DNA from: Halomonas chromatireducens
Lineage (GTDB): Bacteria > Pseudomonadota > Gammaproteobacteria > Pseudomonadales > Halomonadaceae
Length of the DNA: 64,000 nucleotides
Direction: 5' to 3'
Assembly (NCBI RefSeq): GCF_001545155.1
Contig: NZ_CP014226.1
Coordinates: 122,925 to 186,924 of the forward strand
In this document: piece by piece, positions 1 through 12,938 of the stretch
Position numbering within the stretch: position 1 is the stretch's first letter
Layout: the number at the start of each line of letters is the position of its first letter
Notes under the pieces: model-generated
The model's input: the letters and a program-made list of their open reading frames with translations, nothing else
The model's database searches: none
Told to the model about the DNA's origin: nothing
Translations under genes and position numbers: made by a program

Positions 1-1
1 G

Positions 2-199
<198 letters not shown>

Positions 200-240
200 A
201 CGGCGTGCAAGGGTGTCAGGCCGCGAGCAGTGCTCCCGGC

Positions 241-270
241 TTGACGCCCGACCCCGCTAGACATTAGAAT
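241..270 (+). promoter_or_regulatory. Promoter of the str operon
   Basis: TTGACG (241-246) and TAGAAT (265-270) are separated by 18 bp in the rpoC-rpsL gap, a good sigma70 match. A start near 277 would leave a leader of about 70 nt before rpsL. Confidence 0.65.
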
Positions 271-347
271 GCGCAGCCTTTAACAGTGGGGTGGGTGTGC
301 CCGCGCCCGCTGGAAGGCAAGGCAACCATTGGAGTCAGCTACACAAC

Positions 348-722
348 ATGGCAACGATCAATCAGCTCGTGCGCAAGCCGCGCAAGCGCCCCGCCGCCAA
401 GAGCGACGTGCCGGCGCTGCAGGCCTGTCCGCAGAAACGCGGTGTCTGCACCCGCGTCTACACCACCACCCCGAAGAAGCCGAACTCGGCCCTGCGTAAG
501 GTCTGCCGCGTGCGCCTGACCAACGGGTTCGAAGTGTCGTCCTACATCGGCGGTGAGGGTCACAACCTCCAGGAGCACTCTGTGGTGCTGATCCGCGGCG
601 GCCGTGTCAAGGATTTGCCGGGTGTGCGCTATCACACCGTTCGCGGCGCCCTGGACACCTCCGGCGTGCAGAACCGCAAGCAGGGCCGTTCCAAGTACGG
701 CACCAAGCGTCCCAAGTCCTGA
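348..722 (+). CDS. rpsL: 30S ribosomal protein S12
   Basis: S12 (124 aa, the E. coli length) sits at the decoding centre of the 30S subunit. The chosen ATG gives the family N-terminus [12 protein letters not shown]; the open frame extends 19 codons upstream without family resemblance. A GGAG lies at 331-334. Lys43, Lys88, Asp89 and Pro91 are all wild type, so no classical streptomycin-resistance substitution is seen. First gene of the str operon, followed by rpsG after 125 nt. Confidence 0.98.
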   Translation: MATINQLVRKPRKRPAAKSDVPALQACPQKRGVCTRVYTTTPKKPNSALRKVCRVRLTNGFEVSSYIGGEGHNLQEHSVVLIRGGRVKDLPGVRYHTVRGALDTSGVQNRKQGRSKYGTKRPKS

Positions 723-1318
<596 letters not shown>

Positions 1319-1360
1319 GTGCGCTTCTAAACGCATCGCCAACCAACGGGGAGTTCCACC

Positions 1361-3481
<2,121 letters not shown>

Positions 3482-3513
3482 ACCGTTTTAGCTAACGTAA
3501 AGAGGTTATCGAA

Positions 3514-4707
3514 GTGGCTAAGGAAAAATTCGAACGTTCCAAACCGCACGTCAACGTCGGCACCATCGGTCACGTCGACCACGGCAAGACCACTCTGACT
3601 GCGGCCCTGACTCGTGTTTCTGCTGAGGTCTTCGGCGGCGATTGGCGCGAATTCGACACCATCGACAACGCACCGGAAGAGCGTGAGCGCGGTATCACCA
3701 TCGCCACCTCTCACGTCGAGTATCAGTCCGAGCAGCGTCACTACGCTCACGTCGACTGCCCGGGACACGCTGACTACGTCAAGAACATGATCACCGGTGC
3801 TGCCCAGATGGACGGCGCTATCCTGGTCTGTTCCGCTGCTGACGGCCCCATGCCGCAGACTCGCGAGCACATCCTGCTCTCCCGTCAGGTCGGCGTGCCT
3901 TACATCGTCGTGTTCCTGAACAAGGCCGACATGGTCGACGACGAAGAGCTGCTTGAGCTGGTCGAGATGGAAGTTCGCGAGCTGCTGAGCGAGTACGACT
4001 TCCCGGGCGACGACACCCCGATCATCACCGGCTCTGCTCTGATGGCGCTGGAAGGCAAGGACGACAACGGCATGGGCACCACCGCCGTTGCCAACCTGAT
4101 CAAGGCCCTGGACGACTATATCCCGGAGCCTGAGCGTGCCATCGACCAGCCGTTCCTGATGCCGATCGAGGATGTGTTCTCGATCTCCGGTCGCGGCACC
4201 GTGGTGACCGGTCGTATCGAGCGTGGCATCGTCAAGGCCGGCGAAGAAGTCGAGATCGTCGGTATTCGCGACACCACCAAGACCGTCGTGACCGGCGTCG
4301 AGATGTTCCGCAAGCTGCTCGACGAAGGTCGTGCCGGTGAGAACGTTGGCGCCCTGCTGCGTGGCACCAAGCGTGATGACGTCGAGCGTGGCCAGGTGCT
4401 GGCCAAGCCGGGCTCCATCAACCCGCACACCGTCTTCGAAGCCGAAGTCTACGTGCTGTCCAAGGAAGAGGGTGGTCGTCACACGCCGTTCTTCAAGGGC
4501 TACCGTCCGCAGTTCTACTTCCGTACCACCGACGTGACCGGTACCTGTGAACTGCCGGAAGGCGTCGAGATGGTCATGCCGGGCGACAACGTCAAGATGG
4601 TTGTCACCCTGATCGCTCCGATCGCCATGGATGACGGCCTGCGCTTCGCCATCCGCGAAGGCGGCCGTACCGTCGGCGCCGGCGTCGTGGCCAAGATCAT
4701 CCAGTAA
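3514..4707 (+). CDS. tuf: Translation elongation factor Tu
   Basis: EF-Tu (397 aa, GTG start) delivers aminoacyl-tRNA to the ribosome. GHVDHGKT (19-26), DCPGHADY and NKAD mark the GTPase domain, followed by two beta-barrel domains ending in [10 protein letters not shown]. It closes the str operon, with a strong terminator 23 nt downstream. Asp/Glu enrichment on its surface segments suits a salt-adapted cytoplasm (inference). A second tuf copy, common in gammaproteobacteria, is not in this window. Confidence 0.98.
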   Translation: MAKEKFERSKPHVNVGTIGHVDHGKTTLTAALTRVSAEVFGGDWREFDTIDNAPEERERGITIATSHVEYQSEQRHYAHVDCPGHADYVKNMITGAAQMDGAILVCSAADGPMPQTREHILLSRQVGVPYIVVFLNKADMVDDEELLELVEMEVRELLSEYDFPGDDTPIITGSALMALEGKDDNGMGTTAVANLIKALDDYIPEPERAIDQPFLMPIEDVFSISGRGTVVTGRIERGIVKAGEEVEIVGIRDTTKTVVTGVEMFRKLLDEGRAGENVGALLRGTKRDDVERGQVLAKPGSINPHTVFEAEVYVLSKEEGGRHTPFFKGYRPQFYFRTTDVTGTCELPEGVEMVMPGDNVKMVVTLIAPIAMDDGLRFAIREGGRTVGAGVVAKIIQ

Positions 4708-4730
4708 GCGGTTTTCGCTGGAATGATCGA

Positions 4731-4757
4731 AGGGGGCTCCGATTGGAGCCCCCTTTC
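4731..4757 (+). terminator. Rho-independent terminator after tuf
   Basis: A 10-bp perfect stem (AGGGGGCTCC / GGAGCCCCCT) with a GATT loop is followed by TTTCT. It separates the str and S10 transcription units. Confidence 0.9.
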
Positions 4758-4778
4758 TGCGCATCGCAGCCAGAGTGT

Positions 4779-4807
4779 TTGACTCTCGCTGGCGACGTGC
4801 CTATAAT
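4779..4807 (+). promoter_or_regulatory. Promoter of the S10 operon
   Basis: TTGACT (4779-4784), a 17-bp spacer and a consensus TATAAT (4802-4807), directly after the tuf terminator. This is one of the strongest promoter matches in the window and would drive the whole S10-spc block. Confidence 0.85.
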
Positions 4808-4871
4808 GCGCATCCTTTGAATGCGTGGGTAGACGGCAGGCGCCGTCGACATCCATTGGAGTTTAGGGCAA

Positions 4872-5183
4872 ATGCAGAACCAGAAGATTCGCATTCGGTT
4901 GAAAGCGTTCGACCATCGCCTGATCGACCAGTCCGCCGCGGAGATCGTTGAAACCGCCAAGCGCACCGGTGCTCAGGTCCGTGGGCCGATCCCGCTGCCG
5001 ACCAATCGTGAGCGTTACACCATCCTGATCTCACCGCACGTCAACAAGGACGCGCGCGATCAGTATGAGATTCGCACACACAAGCGTGTGCTCGATATCG
5101 TCGAGCCGACCGAGAAGACTGTCGATGCGCTGATGAAGCTCGACCTCGCCGCTGGCGTGGACGTTCAGATCAAGCTCGACTGA
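4872..5183 (+). CDS. rpsJ: 30S ribosomal protein S10 (NusE)
   Basis: S10 (103 aa) is a 30S head protein that also acts as NusE, linking RNA polymerase through NusG and NusB in antitermination. The N-terminus [15 protein letters not shown] and the segment [18 protein letters not shown] are family hallmarks. GGAG at 4858-4861 supports the start. It is the first gene of the S10 operon and is unusually far (150 nt) from rplC. Confidence 0.98.
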   Translation: MQNQKIRIRLKAFDHRLIDQSAAEIVETAKRTGAQVRGPIPLPTNRERYTILISPHVNKDARDQYEIRTHKRVLDIVEPTEKTVDALMKLDLAAGVDVQIKLD

Positions 5184-5333
5184 CTACACTAGACACCCCG
5201 CGGCCCAGCGCTCATAGGCGAGACATGAGCAGCAGCCGCCACGCCGAGATGGCGTCATACAACGTGCTAGTGGAATGCTCTGGAAAGGGCAGCCATAGCG
5301 GGTGATAGCCCCGTACACTAAAGGAGACTGAGA
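5184..5333 (+). other. Long rpsJ-rplC spacer
   Basis: 150 nt without an ORF lie inside the S10 operon, where neighbouring genes are usually tens of bases apart. Only weak folds are visible, for example CGCCA/TGGCG around 5238-5256 and CGGG/CCCG around 5298-5312, ahead of AAAGGAG before rplC. It could be a regulatory leader, possibly for L4 control, but that is a guess from location. Confidence 0.35.
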
Positions 5334-5972
5334 ATGACTATCGGTTTAGTCGGTAGAAAGGCCGGTATGACCCGTGTCTTTACCGAAGATGGCGCCTCTG
5401 TGCCCGTAACCGTGATCGAGGTTGAGCCGAATCGCGTCACCAGCGTCAAGTCTGTCGAAGCCGACGGCTACGCAGCGATTCAGGTCACAACCGGCTCCCG
5501 CAAGGCCAAGCACCTCACCAAGGCCCAGGCAGGTCAGTATGCCAAGGCAGGTGTCGAGGCCGGTCGTGCGCTGATGGAGTTCCGCCTTGCAGAAGGCGAT
5601 GAGGCTCCGGCAGTGGGCGGCGAACTCACCGTATCCCTCTTCGAAGCTGGTCAGATGGTTGATGTGACCGGTACCTCCAAGGGCAAGGGCTTCCAGGGCG
5701 CCGTCAAGCGCTGGAACTTCCGTACCCAGGATGCCACCCACGGCAACTCACTGTCGCACCGCGCGCCGGGTTCCATCGGCATGTGTCAAACCCCGGGTCG
5801 CGTCTTCAAAGGCAAGAAGATGGCCGGCCAGATGGGCAATGTCCGCTGCACCGTGCAGAGCCTGGAAATTGTCCGTGTCGACGCCGAACGCAACCTGCTG
5901 CTGGTCAAGGGCGCCGTGCCCGGTGCTACCGGCAGCGACGTCATTGTGCGCAGCGCCGTCAAGGCTGGCTGA
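5334..5972 (+). CDS. rplC: 50S ribosomal protein L3
   Basis: L3 (212 aa) binds near the 3' end of 23S rRNA and reaches toward the peptidyl transferase centre. It begins [16 protein letters not shown] and carries the loop around [18 protein letters not shown]. Gln152 in MCQTPG is the equivalent of the PrmB-methylated glutamine of E. coli (Q150). AAAGGAG precedes the ATG. rplD follows after 14 nt. Confidence 0.98.
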   Translation: MTIGLVGRKAGMTRVFTEDGASVPVTVIEVEPNRVTSVKSVEADGYAAIQVTTGSRKAKHLTKAQAGQYAKAGVEAGRALMEFRLAEGDEAPAVGGELTVSLFEAGQMVDVTGTSKGKGFQGAVKRWNFRTQDATHGNSLSHRAPGSIGMCQTPGRVFKGKKMAGQMGNVRCTVQSLEIVRVDAERNLLLVKGAVPGATGSDVIVRSAVKAG

Positions 5973-5986
5973 AGGGGATAGAACCG

Positions 5987-6592
5987 ATGAATCTGAATCT
6001 AGCTGCAGGCGCGGGCACTGTCGAAGTTGCCGACGCCACCTTTGGCAAAGAATTCAACGAGGCGCTGGTTCACCAGGTCGTCACCGCCTATCTGGCCGGT
6101 GGTCGTCAGGGAACCCGTGCCCAGAAGAACCGTTCCGACGTGCGTGGCGGTGGCAAGAAGCCGTGGCGCCAGAAGGGCACCGGTCGTGCTCGTGCCGGTA
6201 CCATTCGCTCGCCCCTGTGGCGTAGCGGTGGTGTGACCTTTGCGGCTCGCCCGCAGGATCACTCCCACAAGGTCAACCGCAAGATGTACCGTGCGGCCAT
6301 GCGCGCGATTCTCTCCGAGCTGGTTCGCCAGGAGCGTCTGGTGGCGATCGACGAGATTACCGTCGAAGCGCCCCGGACCAAGGAGTTGGTGGCCAAGCTC
6401 AAGGAGCTGAACCTCGAGAAAGTGCTGATCGTCACCGAGGAAGTCGACGAGAAGCTCTATCTGGCCGCCCGCAACATTCCCAACGTGGATGTGGTGGATG
6501 TGGCTGCTGCCGACCCGGTGAGCCTGATCGCCTTCGACAAGGTGCTGGTCACCGTCTCTGCTCTGCGTAAATTCGAGGAGAAGCTGGCATGA
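5987..6592 (+). CDS. rplD: 50S ribosomal protein L4
   Basis: L4 (201 aa) lines the peptide exit tunnel and, in E. coli, represses the S10 operon. The start giving [14 protein letters not shown] fits the family; a longer in-frame extension runs through rplC and is a shadow. The tunnel loop contains [18 protein letters not shown]. Its stop overlaps the rplW start (ATGA), indicating translational coupling. Confidence 0.97.
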   Translation: MNLNLAAGAGTVEVADATFGKEFNEALVHQVVTAYLAGGRQGTRAQKNRSDVRGGGKKPWRQKGTGRARAGTIRSPLWRSGGVTFAARPQDHSHKVNRKMYRAAMRAILSELVRQERLVAIDEITVEAPRTKELVAKLKELNLEKVLIVTEEVDEKLYLAARNIPNVDVVDVAAADPVSLIAFDKVLVTVSALRKFEEKLA

Positions 6593-6885
6593 ACCAGGAA
6601 CGCGTATTCAAGGTTCTGCTTGGTCCGCACGTGACCGAGAAGGCCGCTTTCGCCGCTGAGAACAACCAGTACGTGTTCAAGGTGGCCAGTGACGCGACCA
6701 AGCCGGAAATCAAGCAGGCCGTTCAGGTCCTGTTCGGCAAGAAGGTCGATCGCGTCCAGGTATTGAACGTCAAGGGCAAGACCAAGCGCTCCGCGAATGG
6801 TCTGGGCCGTCGCCAGGGCTACCGCAAGGCTTATGTGTCCCTGGCCGCCGGTGAGACGCTCGAAGACTTCACTGGCGCCGAATAA
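6589..6885 (+). CDS. rplW: 50S ribosomal protein L23
   Basis: L23 (98 aa) sits at the tunnel exit and is the docking site for trigger factor and SRP. The sequence shows the family start [18 protein letters not shown] and the loop rich in Lys/Gly (KGKTKR). Its ATG overlaps the rplD stop by four bases; rplB follows after 17 nt. Confidence 0.97.
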   Translation: MNQERVFKVLLGPHVTEKAAFAAENNQYVFKVASDATKPEIKQAVQVLFGKKVDRVQVLNVKGKTKRSANGLGRRQGYRKAYVSLAAGETLEDFTGAE

Positions 6886-6902
6886 GGGCAGGAGTACGGA
6901 TC

Positions 6903-7733
6903 ATGGCAATCGTCAAGACAAAACCCACATCCGCCGGTCGTCGCCACGTCGTCAAGATCGTCAGCGAGGATCTGCACAAGGGCAAGCCCTATGCACCGCT
7001 GCTCGAGAAGCAGTCGCGCTCCGGTGGACGTAACAACAACGGCCGCATCACCACCCGCCATGTGGGCGGTGGTCACCGTCAGCATTATCGGCTCGTGGAC
7101 TTCAAGCGCCCCAAGGATGGCGTTCCCGCCGTCGTCGAGCGCCTGGAATACGACCCGAACCGCAGCGCCCACATCGCGTTGCTGAAGTATCTGGACGGCG
7201 AGCGTCGCTACATCATCGCGCCCAAGGGCGTGAAGGCCGGCGACCGTCTCGAGTCCGGTGTCAACGCGGCGATCAGGAAGGGTAACACCCTGCCGCTGCG
7301 TAACATCCCGCTGGGTTCCACCGTGCACTGCATCGAACTGAAGCCCGGAAAGGGTGCTCAGATCGCGCGCAGCGCCGGTACCAGTGCCCAGCTGGTCGCT
7401 CGTGAAGGCAACTATGCCACCCTGCGTCTGCGCTCCGGCGAGATGCGCAAGGTGCTGGCAGAGTGCCGCGCGACCCTGGGGGAAGTGAGCAACTCCGAGC
7501 ACAGCCTGCGTCAACTTGGCAAGGCCGGTGCGAAGCGCTGGAGAGGCGTGCGTCCGACCGTTCGCGGTGTGGCCATGAACCCGGTTGATCACCCGCACGG
7601 CGGTGGCGAAGGCCGCACCAGCGGTGGCCGTCACCCGGTGTCCCCGTGGGGCGTTCCCACCAAGGGCCACAAGACGCGCAAGAACAAGCGCACCGACAAG
7701 CTCATCATCCGTCGCCGCAAGGCACGGGGCTGA
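6903..7733 (+). CDS. rplB: 50S ribosomal protein L2
   Basis: L2 (276 aa) is needed for subunit association and peptidyl transferase activity. The conserved C-terminal motif [16 protein letters not shown], whose histidine lies close to the catalytic centre, is intact. A GGCAGGAG Shine-Dalgarno precedes the ATG. The N-terminal RNA-binding OB-like domain carries [10 protein letters not shown] and GGGHRQHYR. Confidence 0.98.
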   Translation: MAIVKTKPTSAGRRHVVKIVSEDLHKGKPYAPLLEKQSRSGGRNNNGRITTRHVGGGHRQHYRLVDFKRPKDGVPAVVERLEYDPNRSAHIALLKYLDGERRYIIAPKGVKAGDRLESGVNAAIRKGNTLPLRNIPLGSTVHCIELKPGKGAQIARSAGTSAQLVAREGNYATLRLRSGEMRKVLAECRATLGEVSNSEHSLRQLGKAGAKRWRGVRPTVRGVAMNPVDHPHGGGEGRTSGGRHPVSPWGVPTKGHKTRKNKRTDKLIIRRRKARG

Positions 7734-7766
7734 GACCATACGCCAAGACATTAAGAGGTAACGGCT

Positions 7767-8042
7767 GTGCCACGTTCACTGAAGAAAGGTCCCTTCATTG
7801 ACCTTCATCTGCTGAAGAAGGTTGAGGCTGCAGTGGAGAAGAGCGACCGCAAACCGATCAAGACCTGGTCGCGTCGCTCCATGATCCTGCCGAATATGGT
7901 CGGGCTCACCATTGCTGTCCATAACGGTCGCCAACACGTCCCGGTGCATGTCTCCGAGGAAATGGTTGGCCACAAGCTGGGCGAATTCGCTGCCACCCGC
8001 ACGTATCGCGGGCATGCGGCGGACAAGAAAGCCAAACGGTAA
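7767..8042 (+). CDS. rpsS: 30S ribosomal protein S19
   Basis: S19 (91 aa) is a 30S head protein near the A site. It uses a GTG start preceded by AAGAGG. The N-terminus [19 protein letters not shown] and the C-terminal [17 protein letters not shown] are standard for the family. It lies between rplB and rplV in the conserved S10 order. Confidence 0.98.
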   Translation: MPRSLKKGPFIDLHLLKKVEAAVEKSDRKPIKTWSRRSMILPNMVGLTIAVHNGRQHVPVHVSEEMVGHKLGEFAATRTYRGHAADKKAKR

Positions 8043-8060
8043 GCCAGAGAGGATTGAGAG

Positions 8061-8393
8061 ATGGAAGTCACAGCTAAGCTGCGTGGCGCTCGTTTATCCG
8101 CCCAGAAGGCCCGTTTGGTGGCTGACCAGGTGCGCGGTAAACCGGTCGCCGAAGCAATTGACCTGCTGACCTTCTCACCGAAGAAGGCTGCCAAGCTGGT
8201 CAAGAAAGTGCTTCAGTCCGCCATCGCGAATGCGGAAGAAAACAACGGTATGGATATCGACGAGCTGCGTGTCTCGACCATCTGCGTCGATGAGGGCATG
8301 ACGCTCAAGCGCATCAAGCCGCGTGCCAAGGGCCGTGCGGATCGCATTTTGAAGCGCACCTGCCACATCACCGTCAAGGTAGCCGAGAAGTAG
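8061..8393 (+). CDS. rplV: 50S ribosomal protein L22
   Basis: L22 (110 aa) contributes the extended hairpin that narrows the exit tunnel. The segment [20 protein letters not shown] is the conserved hairpin region where macrolide-resistance changes occur in other bacteria; nothing unusual is visible. AGAGAGGA precedes the ATG. rpsC follows after 11 nt. Confidence 0.98.
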   Translation: MEVTAKLRGARLSAQKARLVADQVRGKPVAEAIDLLTFSPKKAAKLVKKVLQSAIANAEENNGMDIDELRVSTICVDEGMTLKRIKPRAKGRADRILKRTCHITVKVAEK

Positions 8394-8404
8394 GAGTCGA
8401 CCAG

Positions 8405-9103
8405 ATGGGTCAGAAAGTACATCCGACAGGTATTCGGCTGGGTATCGTCAAGGATCACTCCTCGGTGTGGTATGCCGAGCGCGGTGCCTACGCCGACAAG
8501 CTGAATAATGATCTCGAAGTGCGTCGTTTCCTCGAGGAGCGACTGAAGAATGCGTCCGTGAGTCGCATCCACATCGAGCGTCCGGCGAACAACGCCCGCA
8601 TTACCATTCACACCGCCCGTCCGGGCATCGTGATTGGCAAGAAGGGTGAAGACGTCGATCGTCTGCGTCGTGACGTCACGGCGATGATGGGCGTGCCCGT
8701 GCACGTCAACATCGAAGAAGTCCGCAAGCCGGAACTGGATGCCAAGCTCGTCGCGCAGAACATCGCCGGCCAGCTCGAGCGTCGCGTCATGTTCCGTCGT
8801 GCCATGAAGCGTTCCGTGCAGAACGCCATGCGCCTGGGTGCCGGTGGTATCAAGGTGATGCTGTCGGGTCGCCTCGGTGGTGCGGAAATCGCACGTACCG
8901 AATGGTACCGCGAAGGCCGCGTGCCGCTTCACACCCTGCGTGCGGACATCGACTACGCCACCTACGAAGCAAAAACCACCTACGGCATCATCGGTGTCAA
9001 GGTTTGGGTCTTCAAGGGTGAAATCCTCGGGGGCATCGAAGAGGTCCGCGCCAAGGCTAAACAGCCGCAGGCCGCGCCCTCCAAGAAGAAAGGTTCCAGG
9101 TAA
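8405..9103 (+). CDS. rpsC: 30S ribosomal protein S3
   Basis: S3 (232 aa) lines the mRNA entry channel with helicase function. It starts [18 protein letters not shown] and contains a type II KH domain with the GxxG-like [14 protein letters not shown]. The C-terminal domain has [20 protein letters not shown]. It is about the E. coli length (233 aa) and ends in a basic tail rich in Lys, as usual. Confidence 0.98.
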   Translation: MGQKVHPTGIRLGIVKDHSSVWYAERGAYADKLNNDLEVRRFLEERLKNASVSRIHIERPANNARITIHTARPGIVIGKKGEDVDRLRRDVTAMMGVPVHVNIEEVRKPELDAKLVAQNIAGQLERRVMFRRAMKRSVQNAMRLGAGGIKVMLSGRLGGAEIARTEWYREGRVPLHTLRADIDYATYEAKTTYGIIGVKVWVFKGEILGGIEEVRAKAKQPQAAPSKKKGSR

Positions 9104-9118
9104 GGGGAGAGCGAGTCG

Positions 9119-9532
9119 ATGTTACAACCCAAGCGCATGAAATTCCGCAAGATGATGAAGGGCCGCAACCGTGGCCTGGCGCATCGCGGAAGCAAGATCA
9201 GCTTCGGGGAATATGGCCTGAAGGCAACCGGTCGCGGCCGTATCACGGCGCGTCAGATCGAAGCCGGCCGTCGTGCGATCACTCGTCACGTCAAGCGTGG
9301 CGGCAAGATCTGGATCCGCATATTCCCTGACAAGCCGATTTCCAAGAAGCCGCTCGAAGTTCGTATGGGCAAGGGCAAGGGCTCCGTCGAGTACTGGGTC
9401 GCACAGATCCAGCCTGGTCGGGTCCTGTATGAAATCGAAGGGGTGTCGGAAGAGCTGGCTCGTGAAGCCTTCTCCCTGGCGGCCCAGAAGATGCCCATAT
9501 CCACCACCTTTGTGAAACGGACGGTGATGTGA
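9119..9532 (+). CDS. rplP: 50S ribosomal protein L16
   Basis: L16 (137 aa) organises the A-site region of the 50S subunit. The N-terminus [21 protein letters not shown] and the glycine-rich turn [13 protein letters not shown] match the family. GGGGAGAG precedes the ATG. The TGA stop shares a base with the rpmC ATG (TGATG), so translation is probably coupled. Confidence 0.98.
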   Translation: MLQPKRMKFRKMMKGRNRGLAHRGSKISFGEYGLKATGRGRITARQIEAGRRAITRHVKRGGKIWIRIFPDKPISKKPLEVRMGKGKGSVEYWVAQIQPGRVLYEIEGVSEELAREAFSLAAQKMPISTTFVKRTVM

Positions 9533-9723
9533 TGAAAGCCCAGGAAATTCGTGAAAAGTCAGTAGACGAACTGCGTGAGCAGCTCTTCGAACTCCTCCGC
9601 GAGCAGTTCAACCTGCGCATGCAGAAGGCCACTGGCCAACTGAGCCAGACTCATCTGCTCAAGCAGGTCCGTCGGGATATCGCCCGCGTCAAGACTGTGC
9701 TCAACGAGAAGGCAGGTGACTGA
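9532..9723 (+). CDS. rpmC: 50S ribosomal protein L29
   Basis: L29 (63 aa) is a small two-helix protein next to L23 at the tunnel exit. I use the ATG that overlaps the rplP stop (TGATG); the GTG one codon upstream adds only a methionine. The family sequence [18 protein letters not shown] is clear, followed by a basic coiled segment. rpsQ begins one base after the stop. Confidence 0.96.
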   Translation: MKAQEIREKSVDELREQLFELLREQFNLRMQKATGQLSQTHLLKQVRRDIARVKTVLNEKAGD

Positions 9724-9724
9724 G

Positions 9725-9985
9725 ATGGCCGAAGAAAAGAAAGCTCGTACGCTCACCGGCAAGGTGGTGAGCGACAAGATGGAGAAGTCCATCGTCGTCA
9801 TGATCGAGCGCCGTGAGCGGCACCCGATCTATGGCAAGTACGTCAAGCGCTCCACCAAGCTGCACGCCCACGACGAGACAAACCAGGCGAAGGTCGGCGA
9901 CACGGTTTCCATTCAGGAATGCCGTCCGCTGTCCAGGAAGAAAGCCTGGTCCCTGGTCGAGGTGGTCGAGCAGGCCAAAGGCTGA
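9725..9985 (+). CDS. rpsQ: 30S ribosomal protein S17
   Basis: S17 (86 aa) is an OB-fold primary binder of the 16S 5' domain. The start [22 protein letters not shown] is chosen over an upstream GTG three codons earlier because rpmC ends there. The conserved [17 protein letters not shown] is present. It closes the S10 operon proper; rplN follows after 39 nt. Confidence 0.97.
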   Translation: MAEEKKARTLTGKVVSDKMEKSIVVMIERRERHPIYGKYVKRSTKLHAHDETNQAKVGDTVSIQECRPLSRKKAWSLVEVVEQAKG

Positions 9986-10024
9986 GCTCGGCGAGAGCAG
10001 TCAGATTAGGTTTGGAGAAAACCG

Positions 10025-10396
10025 ATGATTCAGACTCAGACAATGCTGGATGTCGCCGACAACAGCGGAGCGCGCCGGGTGCAGTGCATCAAGGTGCTTG
10101 GCGGTTCTCACCGTCGCTACGCCCGCGTGGGTGACATCATCAAGGTCACGGTGAAGGAAGCCATTCCGCGTGGCAAGGTCAAGAAAGGCCAGGTCCTCAA
10201 GGCGGTGGTGGTTCGCACCCGCAGCGGTGTCCGTCGTCCCGACGGCTCGCTGATCCGCTTCGATGGAAATGCGGCAGTTCTGTTGAACAACACCAACGAG
10301 CAGCCGATCGGTACCCGTATCTTCGGACCGGTGACACGTGAGCTTCGCAACGAGAAGTTCATGAAGATCATTTCCCTGGCGCCCGAAGTGCTGTAA
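10025..10396 (+). CDS. rplN: 50S ribosomal protein L14
   Basis: L14 (123 aa) binds 23S rRNA and forms inter-subunit bridges; it is also the RsfS silencing-factor target. [18 protein letters not shown] is the family N-terminus. TTTGGAG precedes the start. It opens the spc segment, but I see no strong separate promoter in the 39-nt gap, so it is probably read from upstream. Confidence 0.98.
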   Translation: MIQTQTMLDVADNSGARRVQCIKVLGGSHRRYARVGDIIKVTVKEAIPRGKVKKGQVLKAVVVRTRSGVRRPDGSLIRFDGNAAVLLNNTNEQPIGTRIFGPVTRELRNEKFMKIISLAPEVL

Positions 10397-10410
10397 GGAG
10401 CGAGGCGGAT

Positions 10411-10728
10411 ATGCAAAAGATCAAACGTGACGATGAAGTGGTCGTCATCGCCGGCAAGGATAAGGGCAAGCGTGGCACGGTAAAGCGCGTCCTCGGAGAG
10501 GAACGTTTTGTGGTGTCCGGTGTGAACATGATCAAGCGTCACACCAAGCCCAATCCTATGGCGGGCAAGCAGGGCGGTATCGTCGAGCGCGAGGCTCCGA
10601 TTCACGCGTCCAACGTGGCGATCTTCAACTCGGAGACCGGTAAGGCGGATCGCGTCGGCTTCCAGGTTAAGGAAGACGGTACCAAGGTACGTATCTACAA
10701 GTCGACGCAGACGCAGATCGACGCCTAA
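10411..10728 (+). CDS. rplX: 50S ribosomal protein L24
   Basis: L24 (105 aa) is an assembly initiator of the 50S subunit. The KOW motif ([20 protein letters not shown]) lies near the N-terminus, followed by [22 protein letters not shown] precedes the ATG. Standard length and order between rplN and rplE. Confidence 0.98.
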   Translation: MQKIKRDDEVVVIAGKDKGKRGTVKRVLGEERFVVSGVNMIKRHTKPNPMAGKQGGIVEREAPIHASNVAIFNSETGKADRVGFQVKEDGTKVRIYKSTQTQIDA

Positions 10729-10746
10729 CGCGAGTCGGGTAGCAAA

Positions 10747-11286
10747 ATGGCGAACTTGAAAGAACGTTATCAGAACGAGGTGGTGGCTCAGCTCAAAGAG
10801 CAGTTCAGCTACGCCAATGTGATGCAGGTGCCGCGGGTCACCAAGGTGACTTTGAACATGGGCATCGGCGACGCAACCAGCGACAAGAAGCTGATCGAGA
10901 ATGCCGTCGGCGACCTGGAGAAGCTCTCCGGTCAGAAGCCGTTGGTGACCAAGGCACGGAAGTCCATTGCGGGCTTCAAGGTGCGCGAAGGCTGGCCGAT
11001 CGGCATCAAGGTGACCCTGCGCAGTGAGCGTATGTGGGAATTCCTCGATCGCTTGGTCAACATCGCGATACCCCGCGTGCGTGACTTCCGTGGTCTCAAC
11101 CCGAAGTCCTTTGACGGTCGCGGCAACTACTCCATGGGTGTGCGTGAGCAGATCATCTTCCCGGAGATCGAGTATGATAAGATCGACCGGATTCGTGGTC
11201 TGGATGTCACCATCACCACCACTGCCAACACCGACGAGGAAGGTCGTGCGCTGCTGAGCGCGCTGAACTTCCCGTTCAAGAAATAA
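10747..11286 (+). CDS. rplE: 50S ribosomal protein L5
   Basis: L5 (179 aa) binds 5S rRNA and contacts the P-site tRNA. Visible signatures are [16 protein letters not shown] near residue 30, [17 protein letters not shown] in the centre, and [18 protein letters not shown] near the C-terminus. The length equals E. coli L5. rpsN follows after 10 nt. Confidence 0.98.
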   Translation: MANLKERYQNEVVAQLKEQFSYANVMQVPRVTKVTLNMGIGDATSDKKLIENAVGDLEKLSGQKPLVTKARKSIAGFKVREGWPIGIKVTLRSERMWEFLDRLVNIAIPRVRDFRGLNPKSFDGRGNYSMGVREQIIFPEIEYDKIDRIRGLDVTITTTANTDEEGRALLSALNFPFKK

Positions 11287-11296
11287 GGGTTGGATC

Positions 11297-11602
11297 ATGG
11301 CAAAGAAGAGCATGGTAGAGCGTGAGCTCAAGCGCACCAAGCTGGTCGCGAAGTATGCGGCCCGCCGCGCCGAGCTCAAGGCGATCATCCAGAACGTGAA
11401 CACTTCTGAAGAAGAGCGCTTCGACGCAACGCTCAAGCTGCAGCAGTTGCCGCGTGACTCGAGCCCGGTACGCCAGCGTAACCGCTGTCGTATCACCGGC
11501 CGTCCGCACGGCTACTACAACAAGTTCGGCTTGGGCCGCAACAAGCTGCGCGAAGCCGCTATGCGTGGCGAAGTCCCTGGGCTGAAGAAGTCCAGCTGGT
11601 AA
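11297..11602 (+). CDS. rpsN: 30S ribosomal protein S14, zinc-independent type
   Basis: S14 (101 aa) is a late-assembling 30S head protein. This is the long C-minus form: the CxxC pairs of the short zinc-binding type are absent (a single Cys in [13 protein letters not shown]). The C-terminal [19 protein letters not shown] is diagnostic. GTTGGA precedes the ATG. It would work without zinc, unlike the rpmJ product in this window. Confidence 0.97.
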   Translation: MAKKSMVERELKRTKLVAKYAARRAELKAIIQNVNTSEEERFDATLKLQQLPRDSSPVRQRNRCRITGRPHGYYNKFGLGRNKLREAAMRGEVPGLKKSSW

Positions 11603-11634
11603 GCCGCCACGGAATCATCAGGAGCGCAACGTAA

Positions 11635-12027
11635 ATGAGCATGCAAGACACTCTGGCGGATATGTTCACTCGTATCCGCAATGCGCAGATGGCCACCAAG
11701 GAGACGGTTACCATGCCGTCTTCGAAGCTGAAGGTCGAGGTGGCCCGCGTATTGAAGGAAGAGGGCTATATCACCGACTTCGCGGTGGCTGAAGGCACCA
11801 AGCCCGAGCTGACCGTAACCCTCAAGTACTTCGAGGGAAGGCCGGTCATCGAGCACCTGCAGCGGGTTTCCAAGCCGTCTCTGCGCCAGTACAAGGGCAA
11901 GTCTGCACTGCCCAAGGTGGCGGATGGCATGGGTGTCGCGATCGTCACCACCTCCCGGGGCGTGATGACCGACCGTGCCGCTCGCCAGGCGGGCGTCGGT
12001 GGCGAAGTCATCTGCACCGTATTCTAG
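11635..12027 (+). CDS. rpsH: 30S ribosomal protein S8
   Basis: S8 (130 aa) binds helix 21 of 16S rRNA and, in E. coli, represses the spc operon by binding near rplE. The N-terminus [16 protein letters not shown] and the C-terminal [19 protein letters not shown] are family signatures. CAGGAG precedes the start. rplF follows after 9 nt. Confidence 0.98.
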   Translation: MSMQDTLADMFTRIRNAQMATKETVTMPSSKLKVEVARVLKEEGYITDFAVAEGTKPELTVTLKYFEGRPVIEHLQRVSKPSLRQYKGKSALPKVADGMGVAIVTTSRGVMTDRAARQAGVGGEVICTVF

Positions 12028-12036
12028 GAGTTTGGA

Positions 12037-12567
12037 ATGTCCCGCGTAGCCAAATATCCGGTTAAAGTGCCTGCCGGCGTCGACATCAAGCTTGATGGCG
12101 ACCAGCTGACCGTCAAGGGCAGCCAGGGCACGCTGTCCATGACCGTTCATCCGGACGTGGTGGTCGCCCAGGAAGAGGGTCAGCTGACCTTCAACCCGAG
12201 CAAGACCGCCAAGTCCTGGGCCATGGCCGGCACCACACGCGCACTGGTCCAGAACCTGGTCACCGGCGTCTCCGAGGGCTTCACCAAGTCCCTGGAAATC
12301 ATCGGCGTCGGCTATCGTGCCCAGGCCAAGGGCCAGACGCTCAACCTGACACTGGGCTTCTCGCACCCGGTCGACTACACACTGCCTGATGGTGTCTCGG
12401 CGGAAACGCCCAAGAACACCGTGATCGTGCTGAAAAGCGCGGACAAGCAGAAGCTCGGCCAGGTCGCTGCGGAAATCCGCGCCTTCCGTCCCCCGGAACC
12501 CTATAAAGGTAAGGGTGTACGGTACGCCGACGAGCAGGTGCGTCGCAAAGAAGCCAAGAAGAAGTAA
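12037..12567 (+). CDS. rplF: 50S ribosomal protein L6
   Basis: L6 (176 aa) lies near the factor-binding site and the sarcin-ricin loop. It has two similar domains: an N-terminal [13 protein letters not shown] region and a C-terminal one ending in [20 protein letters not shown], the L6 signature. TAGGAG precedes the ATG. Length as in E. coli (177 aa). Confidence 0.98.
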   Translation: MSRVAKYPVKVPAGVDIKLDGDQLTVKGSQGTLSMTVHPDVVVAQEEGQLTFNPSKTAKSWAMAGTTRALVQNLVTGVSEGFTKSLEIIGVGYRAQAKGQTLNLTLGFSHPVDYTLPDGVSAETPKNTVIVLKSADKQKLGQVAAEIRAFRPPEPYKGKGVRYADEQVRRKEAKKK

Positions 12568-12576
12568 GGCAGGGTT

Positions 12577-12927
12577 ATGAACGCGAAGAAAGAATCTCGT
12601 CTCCGTCGTGCCCGCCGCGCTCGCGCGAAGATCCGCGAGCTGGGCGTGTATCGCCTGTGCGTCAACCGTACCCCGCGTCACATCTATGCGCAGATTATCT
12701 CGCCGGATGGTGGCAAGGTGCTGGCCAGCGCTTCCACGCTGGACAAGGATCTGCGCGAGGGTGCGACCGGTAATTCGGACGCCGCTGCCAAGGTGGGTGC
12801 GCTGATTGCCGAGCGTGCCAAGCAGGCAGGCATCACCCAGGTAGCCTTCGATCGTGCCGGCTTCAAGTACCACGGCCGTGTCAAGGCCCTGGCCGACGCC
12901 GCACGTGAAGGCGGCCTGGAATTCTAA
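12577..12927 (+). CDS. rplR: 50S ribosomal protein L18
   Basis: L18 (116 aa) carries 5S rRNA into the central protuberance with L5. The basic N-terminus ([16 protein letters not shown]) and the [17 protein letters not shown] segment identify it, as does the C-terminal [26 protein letters not shown]. rpsE begins 11 nt downstream. Confidence 0.98.
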   Translation: MNAKKESRLRRARRARAKIRELGVYRLCVNRTPRHIYAQIISPDGGKVLASASTLDKDLREGATGNSDAAAKVGALIAERAKQAGITQVAFDRAGFKYHGRVKALADAAREGGLEF

Positions 12928-12938
12928 AGGGTTTTACG

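Noticed and set aside
10117..11496. Long open frame (459 codons) on the minus strand across rplN-rplX-rplE-rpsN
   Set aside because: It is antisense to four well-supported ribosomal protein genes; long antisense frames are common at this GC content and it resembles no family I know. The same holds for many others, for example opposite uvrA and rapA.
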